From the NCBI RefSeq assembly GCF_030812785.1, contig NZ_JAUSTJ010000002.1, positions 806,001 to 870,000 of the forward strand: a stretch of 64,000 bases of DNA. Reading direction: 5' to 3'. Shown here one piece after another: positions 8,042 to 17,118 of this stretch. The position numbers were made by a program, and so were the translations under genes. The notes beneath the pieces are model-generated. The model ran no database searches. It was not told the origin of the DNA and saw only the letters and a list, made by a program, of their open reading frames with translations. The number at the start of each line of letters is the position of its first letter. The first letter of the stretch is position 1. The DNA comes from Sphingomonas kyeonggiensis. Lineage in GTDB: Bacteria > Pseudomonadota > Alphaproteobacteria > Sphingomonadales > Sphingomonadaceae.

Positions 8042-8572
8042 TCAGTGCGTCGTGGCGGGAGGCGGCTCGTCGTCGCCGCGTACGAACACCTTGCCCTCCA
8101 GCAGCTTGATCCGCACCAGCGAGTCCTGATGCGGCGAGGTGCAGAAACTGCCGCTGCCCTCGACTTCGATCTTCTCGCCCGTCTCGCGCTGCTTCAGCAC
8201 GATGCGGACCGGCAGGTCGCAGGTATCCGGGCCGCCCGTCTTGAAGCGGATCGTCGCCTTGGCCGGCTGCAGCGCCTCGCCGAACTGGTTGGCGCTCCAC
8301 TGCGCCTTCTTCCCCGGCCGGGCGGCATCGACATAGAAGCCGATCGCGTCATAGCCGCTGGTCTCGTTGATGATGATCATGCAGCCCAGCTTCCAGCAAT
8401 TGTCCCGCACCTGTTGGGGCGCGTTGCGGATTATCCAAGCACGCGCGGCCAGTTCTGGCGAAGCGCGCGGCGCTGGCGGCTCATCGCCTGACAGGATGTC
8501 CTGGCTATGGGCGGGCGCAGCAAGGGTGGTGAGGAGCGAAGCGAGCAGGGCGAACGCGGGGAAACGGAACAT
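8042..8572 (-). CDS. secreted protein of unknown function
   Basis: A 176-residue protein with a clear signal peptide (MFRFPAFALLASLLTTLAAPAHS, cleavage before QDILSG). Four Cys residues (NCWKLGCM, DTCDLP, SFCTSP) suggest two disulfides in the periplasm. The region WSANQFGEALQPAKATIRFKTG looks like a beta-rich domain. No family is recognised. It converges with the secreted protein gene on the other strand with only six bases between them. It is probably monocistronic, since the next gene upstream is more than 130 bases away. Confidence 0.7.
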   Translation of the reverse strand: MFRFPAFALLASLLTTLAAPAHSQDILSGDEPPAPRASPELAARAWIIRNAPQQVRDNCWKLGCMIIINETSGYDAIGFYVDAARPGKKAQWSANQFGEALQPAKATIRFKTGGPDTCDLPVRIVLKQRETGEKIEVEGSGSFCTSPHQDSLVRIKLLEGKVFVRGDDEPPPATTH

Positions 8573-8670
8573 GACGCACTCACGGGTGGGGGAATGACCT
8601 GTGTATCCTGCGCCGCCACACCGTTTCCGTCACCAGCCATAATCTGGGGTACCGCCATTTTCGCCGAAGT

Positions 8671-8701
8671 TACCGCCCGGCCGTACCCTGGCCGGGCGGT
8701 A
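8671..8701. terminator. hairpin downstream of metE
   Basis: A perfect 12-bp stem TACCGCCCGGCC / GGCCGGGCGGTA with a 7-base loop, eight bases from the metE stop. No T run follows on either strand, so termination is likely but may need Rho. Confidence 0.5.
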
Positions 8702-8708
8702 CCAATCG

Positions 8709-11018
8709 TCAGGCCGGCTCGGCCACGCGGACGCGCAGGACCCGCGCCGCTGCGACCATCGCGTCGATCGCCGGCTTCACTTCCTCCCACTTCCGGGTCT
8801 TGAGCCCGCAATCGGGGTTCACCCAGAGCTGCTCGGGCGCGAGATGTGCCTGGGCGAGCCGTATCAGCTCGACCATCTCGTCGACGCCCGGCACGCGCGG
8901 CGCGTGGATGTCGTAGACGCCCGGCCCGATCGCGCTCGGATAGCGATAGGCGGCAAAGCCCTGGAGCAGCTCCATCTGCGAGCGTGCGGTCTCGATCGAG
9001 ATCACGTCGGTGTCCATCGCGCCGATCGCCGGCAGGATGTCGTTGAACTCCGAATAGCACATGTGGGTGTGGATCTGCGTCGCATCGGCCACGCCCGAAG
9101 CGGTCAGGCGGAAGGCATCGACTGCCCAGTCGAGATAGGCCTGCCAGTCGCGCTTGCGCAGTGGCATGCCCTCGCGCAGCGCCGCCTCGTCGATCTGGAT
9201 CGCCTTGCAGCCGGCCGCTTCCAGATCGAACACTTCGTCGCGGATCGCCAGCGCGATCTGCCGGCACGATGCCGAGCGCGGCTGGTCGTCGCGCACGAAG
9301 CTCCAGTTGAGGATCGTCACCGGCCCGGTCAGCATGCCCTTCATCGGCTTGGTCGTCAGCGACTGGGCATAGCGCCACCACTCGACCGTCATCGGCTCGG
9401 GCCGCGAGACGTCGCCATAGAGGATCGGCGGCCGCACGCAGCGCGAGCCATAGGACTGCACCCAGCCATTCACCGTGAAGGCGAAGCCGGCGAGCTGCTC
9501 GCCGAAATACTGGACCATGTCGTTCCGCTCGAACTCGCCGTGCACCAGCATGTCGAGCCCGGCTTCCTCCTGCCAGCGGATCGTCCGCTCGGTCTCCTCG
9601 CGCAGGAACTGCTCGTACGCCGCGCTGCCCAGATTGTCGCGATTATGCTCGGCCCGGGCGTGGCGAACCTCGGCGGTCTGCGGGAAGGAGCCGATCGTGG
9701 TGGTGGGGAAGGGCGGCAGGTCGAGCACTTCCGCCTGCACGGTGGCGCGTATCGCATAGGGCGAGGTCCGCTTGCGCATCGCTGCAGTCACCCCGGCCAT
9801 CCGCGCCGCGACCTTCGGATCGTGGATGCGTGGTGAAACCTTGCGCGCAGCCGCCGCCGCGCTCGATGCGGCAAGCTTGTCCGCCACCCGGCCGCGCCCG
9901 CCGTTGAGCGCATCCTTGAGCGTCGCCAGCTCGTCGATCTTCTGCACGGCGAAGGCGAGCCACTGTTTCACTTCGTCGTCGAGCTTGGGCTCCAGCGCCA
10001 GGTCCACCGGCACATGGAGCAGCGAGCAGGACGGGGCCAGCACCAGGTCGCGCGTCGCCGCGATCGGCTCCAGCCGGTCGAGCAGCTTTTCCAGGTCCGC
10101 CCGCCAGATGTTGCGCCCGTCGATCACGCCGAGCGAGAGCAAGAGGCCCTTGGGTGCCGCTACCAGCACCTTGTCGAGTTGGTCCGGCGCGCGGACGAGA
10201 TCGATATGCAACCCCGCCACCGGCAGGTTCACCGCCAAAGTGAGATTGTCCTCCAGCGCGCCGAAATAGGTGGCGAGCATGATCTTGAGGCCGAGGCGCG
10301 GCAGCTTGGCATAGGCGCGGGTGATCGCGGCGCGCTGGCGGTCGCTCAGGTCGGTGACGAGGATCGGCTCGTCGATCTGCACCCATTGCGCGCCGGCATG
10401 CTGGAGCTGGGTCAGCACTGCCGAATAGAGGCCGAGCACTTCGTCGAGATGGTCGAAGGGATCGACGTCGCGGCCCTTGGCCAGGCTCAGCCAGGTGACC
10501 GGGCCGAGCAGCACCGGGCGCGTCTCATAGCCGAGCGCTTTGGCCTCGCGATATTCGTCGACGATCTTGGAGGAAGAGAGGGCGAGTTGCTGCCCTGCGA
10601 CCAGCTCGGGCACCATATAGTGATAGTTGGTGTCGAACCATTTGGTCATTTCCTGCGCGGTGTGGCCATGGCCGTGCGCGCAGGTCGCGGTCTCGCCCGT
10701 CGTACCGCGCGCCATCGCGAAATAGGTGCCCAGATCGGCGGTGCCGGCGGCGACGCCGTAGCGCTCCGGGATCGCGCCGAGCATCAGGCTGGTGTCGAGC
10801 ACATGGTCGTAGAAGGAGAAGTCGTTCGACGGGAGCCAGTCGGTCCCGATTGCGGCCTGACGGGCCCAGGCGGCGGCGCGCAGACCGGCGGCCGATTCGA
10901 GCAGTTCGGCTTCGGTGGACTTGCCGCCCCAGAACTTCTCCAGAGCGAATTTGAGCTCGCGCCGCGGTCCGATCCGCGGAAAGCCGAGCGTGGCAACAGT
11001 AACGGTCATGGTCTTCAT
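8709..11018 (-). CDS. metE: cobalamin-independent methionine synthase
   Basis: 5-methyltetrahydropteroyltriglutamate-homocysteine methyltransferase, about 769 residues, the normal MetE length. It transfers a methyl group from 5-methyl-tetrahydrofolate-(Glu)3 to homocysteine without B12. The N-terminal domain opens TVATLGFPRIGPRRELKFAL, and the C-terminal catalytic domain shows GMLTGPVTILNWSF, the zinc-ligand segment IHTHMCYSEFND and VNPDCGLKTRKWEE with the late Cys ligand. Two in-frame ATGs (11018 and 11009) are both acceptable. The leader carries a cobalamin riboswitch, so expression should fall when B12 is present, and an ArsR-type operator lies further upstream. Confidence 0.96.
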   Translation of the reverse strand: MKTMTVTVATLGFPRIGPRRELKFALEKFWGGKSTEAELLESAAGLRAAAWARQAAIGTDWLPSNDFSFYDHVLDTSLMLGAIPERYGVAAGTADLGTYFAMARGTTGETATCAHGHGHTAQEMTKWFDTNYHYMVPELVAGQQLALSSSKIVDEYREAKALGYETRPVLLGPVTWLSLAKGRDVDPFDHLDEVLGLYSAVLTQLQHAGAQWVQIDEPILVTDLSDRQRAAITRAYAKLPRLGLKIMLATYFGALEDNLTLAVNLPVAGLHIDLVRAPDQLDKVLVAAPKGLLLSLGVIDGRNIWRADLEKLLDRLEPIAATRDLVLAPSCSLLHVPVDLALEPKLDDEVKQWLAFAVQKIDELATLKDALNGGRGRVADKLAASSAAAAARKVSPRIHDPKVAARMAGVTAAMRKRTSPYAIRATVQAEVLDLPPFPTTTIGSFPQTAEVRHARAEHNRDNLGSAAYEQFLREETERTIRWQEEAGLDMLVHGEFERNDMVQYFGEQLAGFAFTVNGWVQSYGSRCVRPPILYGDVSRPEPMTVEWWRYAQSLTTKPMKGMLTGPVTILNWSFVRDDQPRSASCRQIALAIRDEVFDLEAAGCKAIQIDEAALREGMPLRKRDWQAYLDWAVDAFRLTASGVADATQIHTHMCYSEFNDILPAIGAMDTDVISIETARSQMELLQGFAAYRYPSAIGPGVYDIHAPRVPGVDEMVELIRLAQAHLAPEQLWVNPDCGLKTRKWEEVKPAIDAMVAAARVLRVRVAEPA

Positions 11019-11134
11019 ACCCCGATGAAGGGCGGGGGAGACCGGCATGGACACGCGCACGCGCCGCGAACGGACGGAAGGCCCGGCCGCGGCAAGCAGG
11101 CGGCCAGACCGGGCACCCCGCCGGTGGACGTTAT

Positions 11135-11305
11135 CGCGTCAAGGGCAGGTCTCCTGGCTCACGGGTCAGCGCGGACGGTCCGTCTTCCCAGGGTTGCCCC
11201 CAGTGACATTCTGGACCGCCGCTCGCCGCTTACAGTTGCGGGGGCAGCGCCGGATTCGCACCGGCTTCCCGTCTTAGCTTCCGGGCAAGCCGGAAGAACC
11301 TTCGA
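11135..11305 (-). promoter_or_regulatory. cobalamin (B12) riboswitch in the metE leader
   Basis: Read on the minus strand, the region contains the family signatures in order: GGGAAGCCGGTGCGAATCCG, then GCGCTGCCCCCGCAACTGTA, then a GGGAAGAC element, and finally the B12 box GAGCCAGGAGACCTGCC. About 115 bases separate it from the metE start, enough for an expression platform. B12 riboswitches in front of metE are a well-known way to shut off the B12-independent enzyme when the cofactor is available. Outer boundaries are approximate. Confidence 0.93.
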
Positions 11306-11346
11306 CGCCATAAGCATCCGCGCGTCGGGGTCGCGCGTCAAGGGTG

Positions 11347-11366
11347 ATATAAGGATTTCTTTATGT
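11347..11366. promoter_or_regulatory. probable ArsR-type operator upstream of metE
   Basis: The sequence ATATAAGGATTTCTTTATGT matches the perfect palindrome in front of ahcY at 17 of 20 positions. It lies about 40 bases upstream of the riboswitch start on the metE strand, where the promoter is expected. A further CTTTATATC half-site follows immediately. SahR-type ArsR regulators controlling methionine-cycle genes are known in proteobacteria; the regulator itself is not in this window. Confidence 0.6.
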
Positions 11367-11423
11367 CTTTATATCATGCATAAGTGGATGCGCTGAACTG
11401 TCGCCGGGGAACAAGAATGGGGA

Positions 11424-11945
11424 TCACCGCTTCCCAGCCACTTCCCGACCAGCCCGGTCCACCCGCAGCCACCGCCCGCCGGCATACCAGTGATGCTCGC
11501 CATCCCCCGTCAGCGAGCATCCCATGCAGACTTCGGCAAAGCCCTTTTCGAACGGCATCGCCCCGTCATAACGCCGCGCGATCACCAGCCGCAGCGTCCG
11601 GTCGACATAGCCGATTTTGCCCTGCCACTCCGACCGCGCGCGCCCATCGACGAACGGATCGGCGCCATTGTCCATCGTCATCACCGGGGCGCTGCGGCCA
11701 TCGCGGCGGACATAGTGGAAGCTCTTGCCGACATGGATCGCGGCCAATCCCCAGCGGTCAAAGTCCAGCCGCCTCAGATGCGCCGATGCCAGCCGGATCG
11801 TCCCATCCTCCGCCTGCGCCGCGCAGTTCTCGAACGTGTCGAGCTCGCCGTCGCGCGGGGCGTAGAAGCAGGGCAGGGGATAGCTCTGCTGTGCCGGCTC
11901 GGCCGGAGCTGCGAGCATCACGAGCCGAAGGATCAGCCACTGCAT
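11424..11945 (-). CDS. WG-repeat-like protein, probably exported
   Basis: A 173-residue protein beginning with a hydrophobic segment (MQWLILRLVMLAAPAEPA) that could be a signal peptide. The middle contains a WG-repeat pattern: WQGKIGYVDRTLRLVIARRY then DGAMPFEKGFAEVCMG, and a weaker preceding copy (RWGLAAIHVGKSFHYVRRDG). WG repeats form beta-rich domains of unknown binding function. It lies upstream of metE on the same strand but is separated by 400 bases with its own regulatory elements. It is divergent from ahcY, and the palindrome at 11999 sits between them. Confidence 0.65.
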   Translation of the reverse strand: MQWLILRLVMLAAPAEPAQQSYPLPCFYAPRDGELDTFENCAAQAEDGTIRLASAHLRRLDFDRWGLAAIHVGKSFHYVRRDGRSAPVMTMDNGADPFVDGRARSEWQGKIGYVDRTLRLVIARRYDGAMPFEKGFAEVCMGCSLTGDGEHHWYAGGRWLRVDRAGREVAGKR

Positions 11946-11998
11946 GGCGCGAGGCTATCATGCCGCCATGCCCCGCACAAAGACCGGCTCGCCGCGAC

Positions 11999-12018
11999 AT
12001 ATAAAGATATCTTTATAT
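11999..12018. promoter_or_regulatory. perfect 20-bp palindrome, probable ArsR-type operator upstream of ahcY
   Basis: ATATAAAGATATCTTTATAT is fully self-complementary, strikingly AT-rich for this genome, and lies 93 bases before the ahcY start. A near copy stands in front of metE. Position and sharing between two methionine-cycle genes point to one regulator, most likely a SahR-like ArsR protein that senses S-adenosylhomocysteine. It could also act on the divergent WG-repeat gene. Confidence 0.7.
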
Positions 12019-12111
12019 CCGGGTTGCGCCCACGCCGCCGAGCCTGTAGGGCGCCCGCATCCGCAGCCGGCGATTCCCGGCGCGTAATCGATTCACATCT
12101 GGAGACCGCTC

Positions 12112-13515
12112 GTGGCTACCGTGCTCGACAAGGACTATGTCATCAAGGACCTCTCGCTTGCCGCCTTTGGCCGCAAGGAGATCGAGATCGCCGAGACCGA
12201 AATGCCGGGCCTGATGGCGCTGCGCCAGGAGTTCGGCGCCTCGAAGCCGCTCAAGGGCGCGCGCATCACCGGCTCGCTGCACATGACGATCCAGACCGCC
12301 GTGCTGATCGAGACGCTGAAGGAACTCGGCGCCGAGCTGCGCTGGGCGACCTGCAACATCTACTCGACCCAGGACCACGCCGCGGCCGCCATCGCCGAGG
12401 CCGGCATCCCCGTCTTCGCCGTCAAGGGCGAGACGCTCGAAGAATATTGGGACTATGTCATCCGCATCTTCGACTGGGGCCATGACCAGACCTGCAACAT
12501 GATCCTTGACGACGGTGGCGACGCCACCATGTTCGCGCTGTGGGGCGCGCGCGTCGAGGCGGGTGAGGAACTGTTCACCCCGTCGAACGAAGAGGAAGAG
12601 ATCTTCGTCGCCACGCTGAAGCGCTTCCTCGCCGAGCGTCCGGGCTACCTCACCAAGACCGTCGCCACGATCAAGGGCGTTTCGGAAGAGACCACCACCG
12701 GCGTGCACCGCCTCTACGAGCTGTCGAAGAAGGGCAAGCTCCCGTTCCCGGCGATCAACGTCAACGACAGCGTGACCAAGTCGAAGTTCGACAATCTCTA
12801 TGGCTGCAAGGAATCGCTGGTCGACGCGATCCGTCGCGCCACCGACGTGATGCTCGCCGGCAAGGTCGCCTGCGTCGCCGGCTTCGGTGACGTCGGCAAG
12901 GGCTCGGCTGCGTCGCTCCGCAACGGCGGCGCCCGCGTGCTGGTCACCGAGATAGATCCGATCTGCGCGCTGCAGGCGGCGATGGAAGGCTATGAAGTCG
13001 TGACGATGGAAGAGGCCGCTACCCGCGCCGATATCTTCGTCACCGCCACCGGCAACGAAGCCGTGCTCACCGTCGATCACATGCGCGCGATGAAGAACAT
13101 GGCGATCGTCTCGAACATCGGTCACTTCGACAGCGAGATCGAGATCGCCGGCCTCGCCAACTTCAAGTGGACCGAGATCAAGCCGCAGGTCGACGAAGTC
13201 GAGTTCCCGGACGGCAAGAAGATCATCGTGCTGTCGAAGGGCCGCCTGGTGAACCTCGGCAATGCGACCGGCCACCCGTCGTTCGTGATGTCGTCGTCCT
13301 TCACCAACCAGGTCCTCGCCCAGATCGAGCTGTGGACCAAGTCGGACGAGTACAAGAACGACGTCTACGTGCTCCCGAAGCACCTCGACGAGAAGGTCGC
13401 GGCGCTGCACCTCGACAAGCTCGGCGTGAAGCTGACCAAGCTCACCCAGAAGCAGGCGGATTACATCGGCGTCACCGTCGAGGGGCCGTTCAAGCCGGAT
13501 CACTATCGCTACTGA
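12112..13515 (+). CDS. ahcY: adenosylhomocysteinase (SAH hydrolase)
   Basis: A 467-residue enzyme that hydrolyses S-adenosylhomocysteine reversibly to adenosine and homocysteine, with tightly bound NAD. Recognisable segments are [32 protein letters not shown] (substrate domain), the Rossmann motif [12 protein letters not shown] (about residues 261-272), and the C-terminal KPDHYRY whose Lys and Tyr reach the partner active site. A lineage insert near residues 150-190 is common in bacterial enzymes. The start is GTG with GGAGA nine bases upstream. The upstream palindrome and downstream terminator make it a single-gene unit, functionally tied to metE. Confidence 0.97.
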   Translation: MATVLDKDYVIKDLSLAAFGRKEIEIAETEMPGLMALRQEFGASKPLKGARITGSLHMTIQTAVLIETLKELGAELRWATCNIYSTQDHAAAAIAEAGIPVFAVKGETLEEYWDYVIRIFDWGHDQTCNMILDDGGDATMFALWGARVEAGEELFTPSNEEEEIFVATLKRFLAERPGYLTKTVATIKGVSEETTTGVHRLYELSKKGKLPFPAINVNDSVTKSKFDNLYGCKESLVDAIRRATDVMLAGKVACVAGFGDVGKGSAASLRNGGARVLVTEIDPICALQAAMEGYEVVTMEEAATRADIFVTATGNEAVLTVDHMRAMKNMAIVSNIGHFDSEIEIAGLANFKWTEIKPQVDEVEFPDGKKIIVLSKGRLVNLGNATGHPSFVMSSSFTNQVLAQIELWTKSDEYKNDVYVLPKHLDEKVAALHLDKLGVKLTKLTQKQADYIGVTVEGPFKPDHYRY

Positions 13516-13535
13516 TTTCCGGCATTCTCATGCCG

Positions 13536-13572
13536 AAAGGGGCGTCCGCCACGCGCGGGCGCCCCTTTTTTG
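13536..13572 (+). terminator. rho-independent terminator of ahcY
   Basis: A GC-rich hairpin with GGGGCG and CGCCCC outer arms is followed by seven T residues, 20 bases after the ahcY stop. Confidence 0.88.
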
Positions 13573-13931
13573 TGCCTGCGCGAAAGAAGACAGCCCAACG
13601 ATGCCCGTTTGTGGCTGGGCCGTTGCCACGCGAGGAGTGCGGCGCGCGTGCCCAATCGGCTCACATAATTGCTGCAGGTGCGAAAAGGCGCGTCGCACCC
13701 CATTTTGGCGAAACCCGATTGCGCGGAACGGTACAGTGGTGTTGCGAAAATGTCGCTGTCTGTAACTGAATCGCCATTTTGCCCCGCCACGGGCAGGCTA
13801 CTGTCCCCATCCATCATTGCGGCACAAATGGGCAACAAGCCAGCAATATTCGTATGGAACCGATGCCATCATCTCGGGGCTCGCACCGTTACGGCGGAGC
13901 GCCGATAATACGAATAAGGGGCAATATCTTC
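13573..13931. other. intergenic leader of the TonB receptor gene, no gene seen
   Basis: About 360 bases between the ahcY terminator and the receptor start. It is less GC-rich than the genes around it. No convincing ORF, tRNA, riboswitch or repeat was found. The length suggests a regulated promoter or long leader for the receptor. An AAGGGG motif lies about 12 bases before the receptor ATG. Confidence 0.5.
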
Positions 13932-16900
13932 ATGATCGCTAGTATAAAGCGCCGTGCGGCGCTGGTTTCGACGTCTGTCCTCGCGCTTGCGATGACGACC
14001 GGTACGGCCTGGGCGCAGAGCTCTGCGGACCAGACTCCGCCGGCACAGACCGACAGCACCTCGGCCGACCAACAGTCTGAAGAGACGATCGTCGTTACCG
14101 GCTCGCTCATCCCGCGGCCCAACGCGTTCAACGGAATGGAAGGACTGACCGTCCTTACCAAGGAAAACCTCACGGCTTCGGGCTATGCGAGCACTGCCGA
14201 CGCGCTGCAGAGCGTCGCGGTCACGCAGGGCGCCGCTCAGATCAACAACGCCTATAGCGGTTTCGTCGTCGACGGCGGCACCGGCACCAACACCGTCGGC
14301 CTGCGTGGCCTCGGCCCGGCGCGTACCCTGGTCCTGCTGAACGGCCACCGCCTCCAGCCGGCGGGCACGCAGGGCAACGTCATCGCGAGCGACCTCAACG
14401 TGCTGCCCACCGCGCTGGTGAGCCGCATCGAAGTCCTCAAGGCCGGCGCATCGTCGATCTACGGTTCGGACGCCGTTGCCGGCGTCATCAACATCCTCAC
14501 CGACACCGAGCTGAAGGGCATCACCCTGTCGGCCCAGGCCAATGTGCCGCAGGTCGGTGCCGGCTCGGACTACACGCTGTCGGCGTCGTTCGGCTATCAG
14601 GGCGATCGCCTCAAGCTGATCGGCTCGGCGGAATATAGCCGCCGCGCGCGCCTCACTGTCGGTGACGCGAAGTGGGCCCAGTGCCCGATCACCGGCTATC
14701 TGACCGACGGCGAAGGCTTCGGTTCGGGCGATTTCATCGATCCGGCCACCGGCCGCTCGAAGTGCTGGACGGTCGACAATGGCGGCGTCACGATCAACAC
14801 GCTCGGCCTGCCCACCCAGTCGGCGATCGGCGCCACCTCGGGTGCGCTCGGCAACTTCAACCGCTTCCGTCCGAGCGCCGCTGTCGGCACCGGCGTGATC
14901 GGCTACGAAGGCGTCGGCACCTATGATCGTACTTCGTTCGATCCGCGCCTGCTCAAGGAAGACCTGATCTCGCCGCTCGAGAAGTACACGGGCTATCTGC
15001 AGGCCAGCTATGAGCTGGACGCGCTCGGCGATGCCGAACTGTATGTCGAGGTGCTCGGCACGCAGCGTCACAGCTCGACGGTCAGCTTCCGTCAGCTGTC
15101 GCTCGACTATCCGCAGTTCAGCCCGCTGCTCGACGGGATCACGGCTGCCACCGGTCGCCCGATCAACACCGGCAATTTCGGACTGCCGACCAACACCACC
15201 AACGGTGCGAACATCGGTGCGCGTGCGTTCATCGGCTATGGCCTGACCGGCACCGAGCAGGAAGTCAGCTTCGTGCGCGCCGCCGGCGGCCTGCGCGGCA
15301 ACTTCTTCTTCAATCGCTGGAAGTACGACCTGTACTTTGCCAAGTCGTTCAACGACGGCACCTATTCGGGTGACCAGTTCCTGATCGACCGCATCGCCAA
15401 GTCGATGGACGTCGTCCAGACCGCTCCGGGCGTGTACTCCTGCCGCGCCGCGGTGGGTGGCAGCGATCCCAACTGCGTTGCCGCGCCGGCGCTTTCGGCC
15501 GGTGTCGTCGCAGGCAACCTGCCCCAGGCATATCGCGACTATATTCAGCAGAACGTCGTCGGACACACGAAGTATCGTGAGTTCAACATGTCGTTCAACG
15601 TCGGTGGTCCGGTGTTCAAGCTCCCCGGCGGCGATCTCTCGCTTGCGCTCGGTGCCGAGTATCGCAGCAACAGCATCAACGACCAGCCGGGTGCGGACAG
15701 CATCAACGGCAACATGCTGAACTACTCGTCGGCGACGCCGACCGTGGGCAGCGACCGCGTGTGGGAGCTCTTCGGCGAAGTCTATGCGCCGATCCTGTCG
15801 GACGTGCCGTTCGCCTATCGCCTCACCTTCGATGCCTCGGCGCGGTACACCAACTACCGTTCCTATGGTTCGAACACGACCTACAAGTTCCAGGGTGAAT
15901 ATCGTCCGTTCAAGGCGATCGGCTTCCGCGCCAGCTACGGCACGTCCTATCGTGCCCCGGCACTGGCGGAGCAGTTCGTCGGCGCGACGAGCGGCTTCCT
16001 CGGTTCTTCGTCGGATCCGTGCGACGACTATCGGAGCAGCTCGAACTCGATCATCGTGCAGAACTGCTCGGCGATCGGTCTTCCGACCAACGATCCGGCC
16101 GATCCGACGAACTTCCTCCAGACTGGTGGTGTGAAGGTCCTCGGCGTCGGTGGTGCGGCGACCGGCCTCAAGGCGGAAACCTCGACCAACTTCTCCGGCG
16201 GCGTGGTCCTGCTTGCGCCGATCCCGGCCAGCCTCGGCACGCTGCAGCTGTCGGCCGACTATTTCGACATCCGCGTGAAGAACGGCGTCAACCAGCTCAG
16301 CGCTGGTACGATCCTCAACCTGTGCTACGGCTCGGCGAGCTTCGATGCCAATGCCGGCTATTGCCGCCTGGTCGAACGTGAGGCCAGCGGTGCCCTCACC
16401 GTCACCACCAGCTATCTGAACCTCTCGACGGACGTTCGTCGCGGTCTCGAGTTCAACCTCGACTACGCGGTGAAGATCGGTCCGGGCCGGTTCACGCTGA
16501 ACGCGGCGGTCACCAAGTATCTCGAGCAGTCGACCCAGCTGTTCGACGGTGATCCAGTGATCGACCAGAACGGTACCATCACGACGCCGGACTGGAGCGG
16601 TTCGTTCAACGCTGGCTATCGCGTCGATCGGTTCAGCCTTCACTACGGCCTCGACTGGATCGCCGGCGACAACAAGCGGACCTATCATGTGGCCGCGATC
16701 GACTCCGGCACCGGCATCTACAACCCGGCTGACGAAGAGTTCTATCGCGCGAACTACTATTGGAAGGTTCCGAACTACTTCCTGCACAATGTCTCGGCGA
16801 CCTTCTCGCTGGACAAGTTCAGCCTGACGGCTGGTGTGCGGAACCTGTTCGACTCGGCGCCGCCGCAGACCAGCGTCGGCTGGACCAATGTGATCGGCAA

Positions 16901-16970
16901 CACGCCGCTGTATTCGGGCTACGATTACATCGGCCGGACCTTCTTCATCAGCACCACCGCGAAGTTCTGA
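13932..16970 (+). CDS. TonB-dependent outer membrane receptor
   Basis: A 1012-residue outer membrane transporter. The signal peptide (KRRAALVSTSVLALAMTTGT to AWAQ) is followed by a TonB box-like ETIVVTG and the plug domain with GLRGLGPARTLVLLNGHRL and EVLKAGASSIYGSDAVAGVI (around residues 118-195). The rest is the 22-strand barrel, with LNLSTDVRRGLEFNLDYAVK and AGVRNLFDSAPP near the end, finishing in the aromatic STTAKF needed for barrel insertion. The ligand cannot be told; sphingomonads use many such receptors for glycans, peptides or siderophores. The ATG at 13932 gives the signal peptide; upstream in-frame starts do not. Confidence 0.93.
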   Translation: MIASIKRRAALVSTSVLALAMTTGTAWAQSSADQTPPAQTDSTSADQQSEETIVVTGSLIPRPNAFNGMEGLTVLTKENLTASGYASTADALQSVAVTQGAAQINNAYSGFVVDGGTGTNTVGLRGLGPARTLVLLNGHRLQPAGTQGNVIASDLNVLPTALVSRIEVLKAGASSIYGSDAVAGVINILTDTELKGITLSAQANVPQVGAGSDYTLSASFGYQGDRLKLIGSAEYSRRARLTVGDAKWAQCPITGYLTDGEGFGSGDFIDPATGRSKCWTVDNGGVTINTLGLPTQSAIGATSGALGNFNRFRPSAAVGTGVIGYEGVGTYDRTSFDPRLLKEDLISPLEKYTGYLQASYELDALGDAELYVEVLGTQRHSSTVSFRQLSLDYPQFSPLLDGITAATGRPINTGNFGLPTNTTNGANIGARAFIGYGLTGTEQEVSFVRAAGGLRGNFFFNRWKYDLYFAKSFNDGTYSGDQFLIDRIAKSMDVVQTAPGVYSCRAAVGGSDPNCVAAPALSAGVVAGNLPQAYRDYIQQNVVGHTKYREFNMSFNVGGPVFKLPGGDLSLALGAEYRSNSINDQPGADSINGNMLNYSSATPTVGSDRVWELFGEVYAPILSDVPFAYRLTFDASARYTNYRSYGSNTTYKFQGEYRPFKAIGFRASYGTSYRAPALAEQFVGATSGFLGSSSDPCDDYRSSSNSIIVQNCSAIGLPTNDPADPTNFLQTGGVKVLGVGGAATGLKAETSTNFSGGVVLLAPIPASLGTLQLSADYFDIRVKNGVNQLSAGTILNLCYGSASFDANAGYCRLVEREASGALTVTTSYLNLSTDVRRGLEFNLDYAVKIGPGRFTLNAAVTKYLEQSTQLFDGDPVIDQNGTITTPDWSGSFNAGYRVDRFSLHYGLDWIAGDNKRTYHVAAIDSGTGIYNPADEEFYRANYYWKVPNYFLHNVSATFSLDKFSLTAGVRNLFDSAPPQTSVGWTNVIGNTPLYSGYDYIGRTFFISTTAKF

Positions 16971-16990
16971 TAGAAGATCCATATCAAGAG

Positions 16991-17022
16991 AGGGGCTCCG
17001 AGCGATCGGGGCCCCTTTTTTG
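16991..17022 (+). terminator. rho-independent terminator of the TonB receptor gene
   Basis: Hairpin AGGGGC-CCG / CGG-GCCCCT followed by six T, 20 bases after the stop codon. Confidence 0.87.
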
Positions 17023-17118
17023 TGCAATGCCGGATGGTGAAGTGTCCGCATCTCCGGGTTTCCATCCCGGCCGAGCTGCCTTCGGGGCCGGGTTCCTTCG
17101 CCAGCGGCGATCGGAGGC

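Noticed and set aside
12019-12111. SAH riboswitch in the ahcY leader
   Set aside because: Such riboswitches are common before ahcY in some proteobacteria, but the conserved core was not found; only GC-rich inverted segments are present, while the palindrome upstream already suggests protein-based control.
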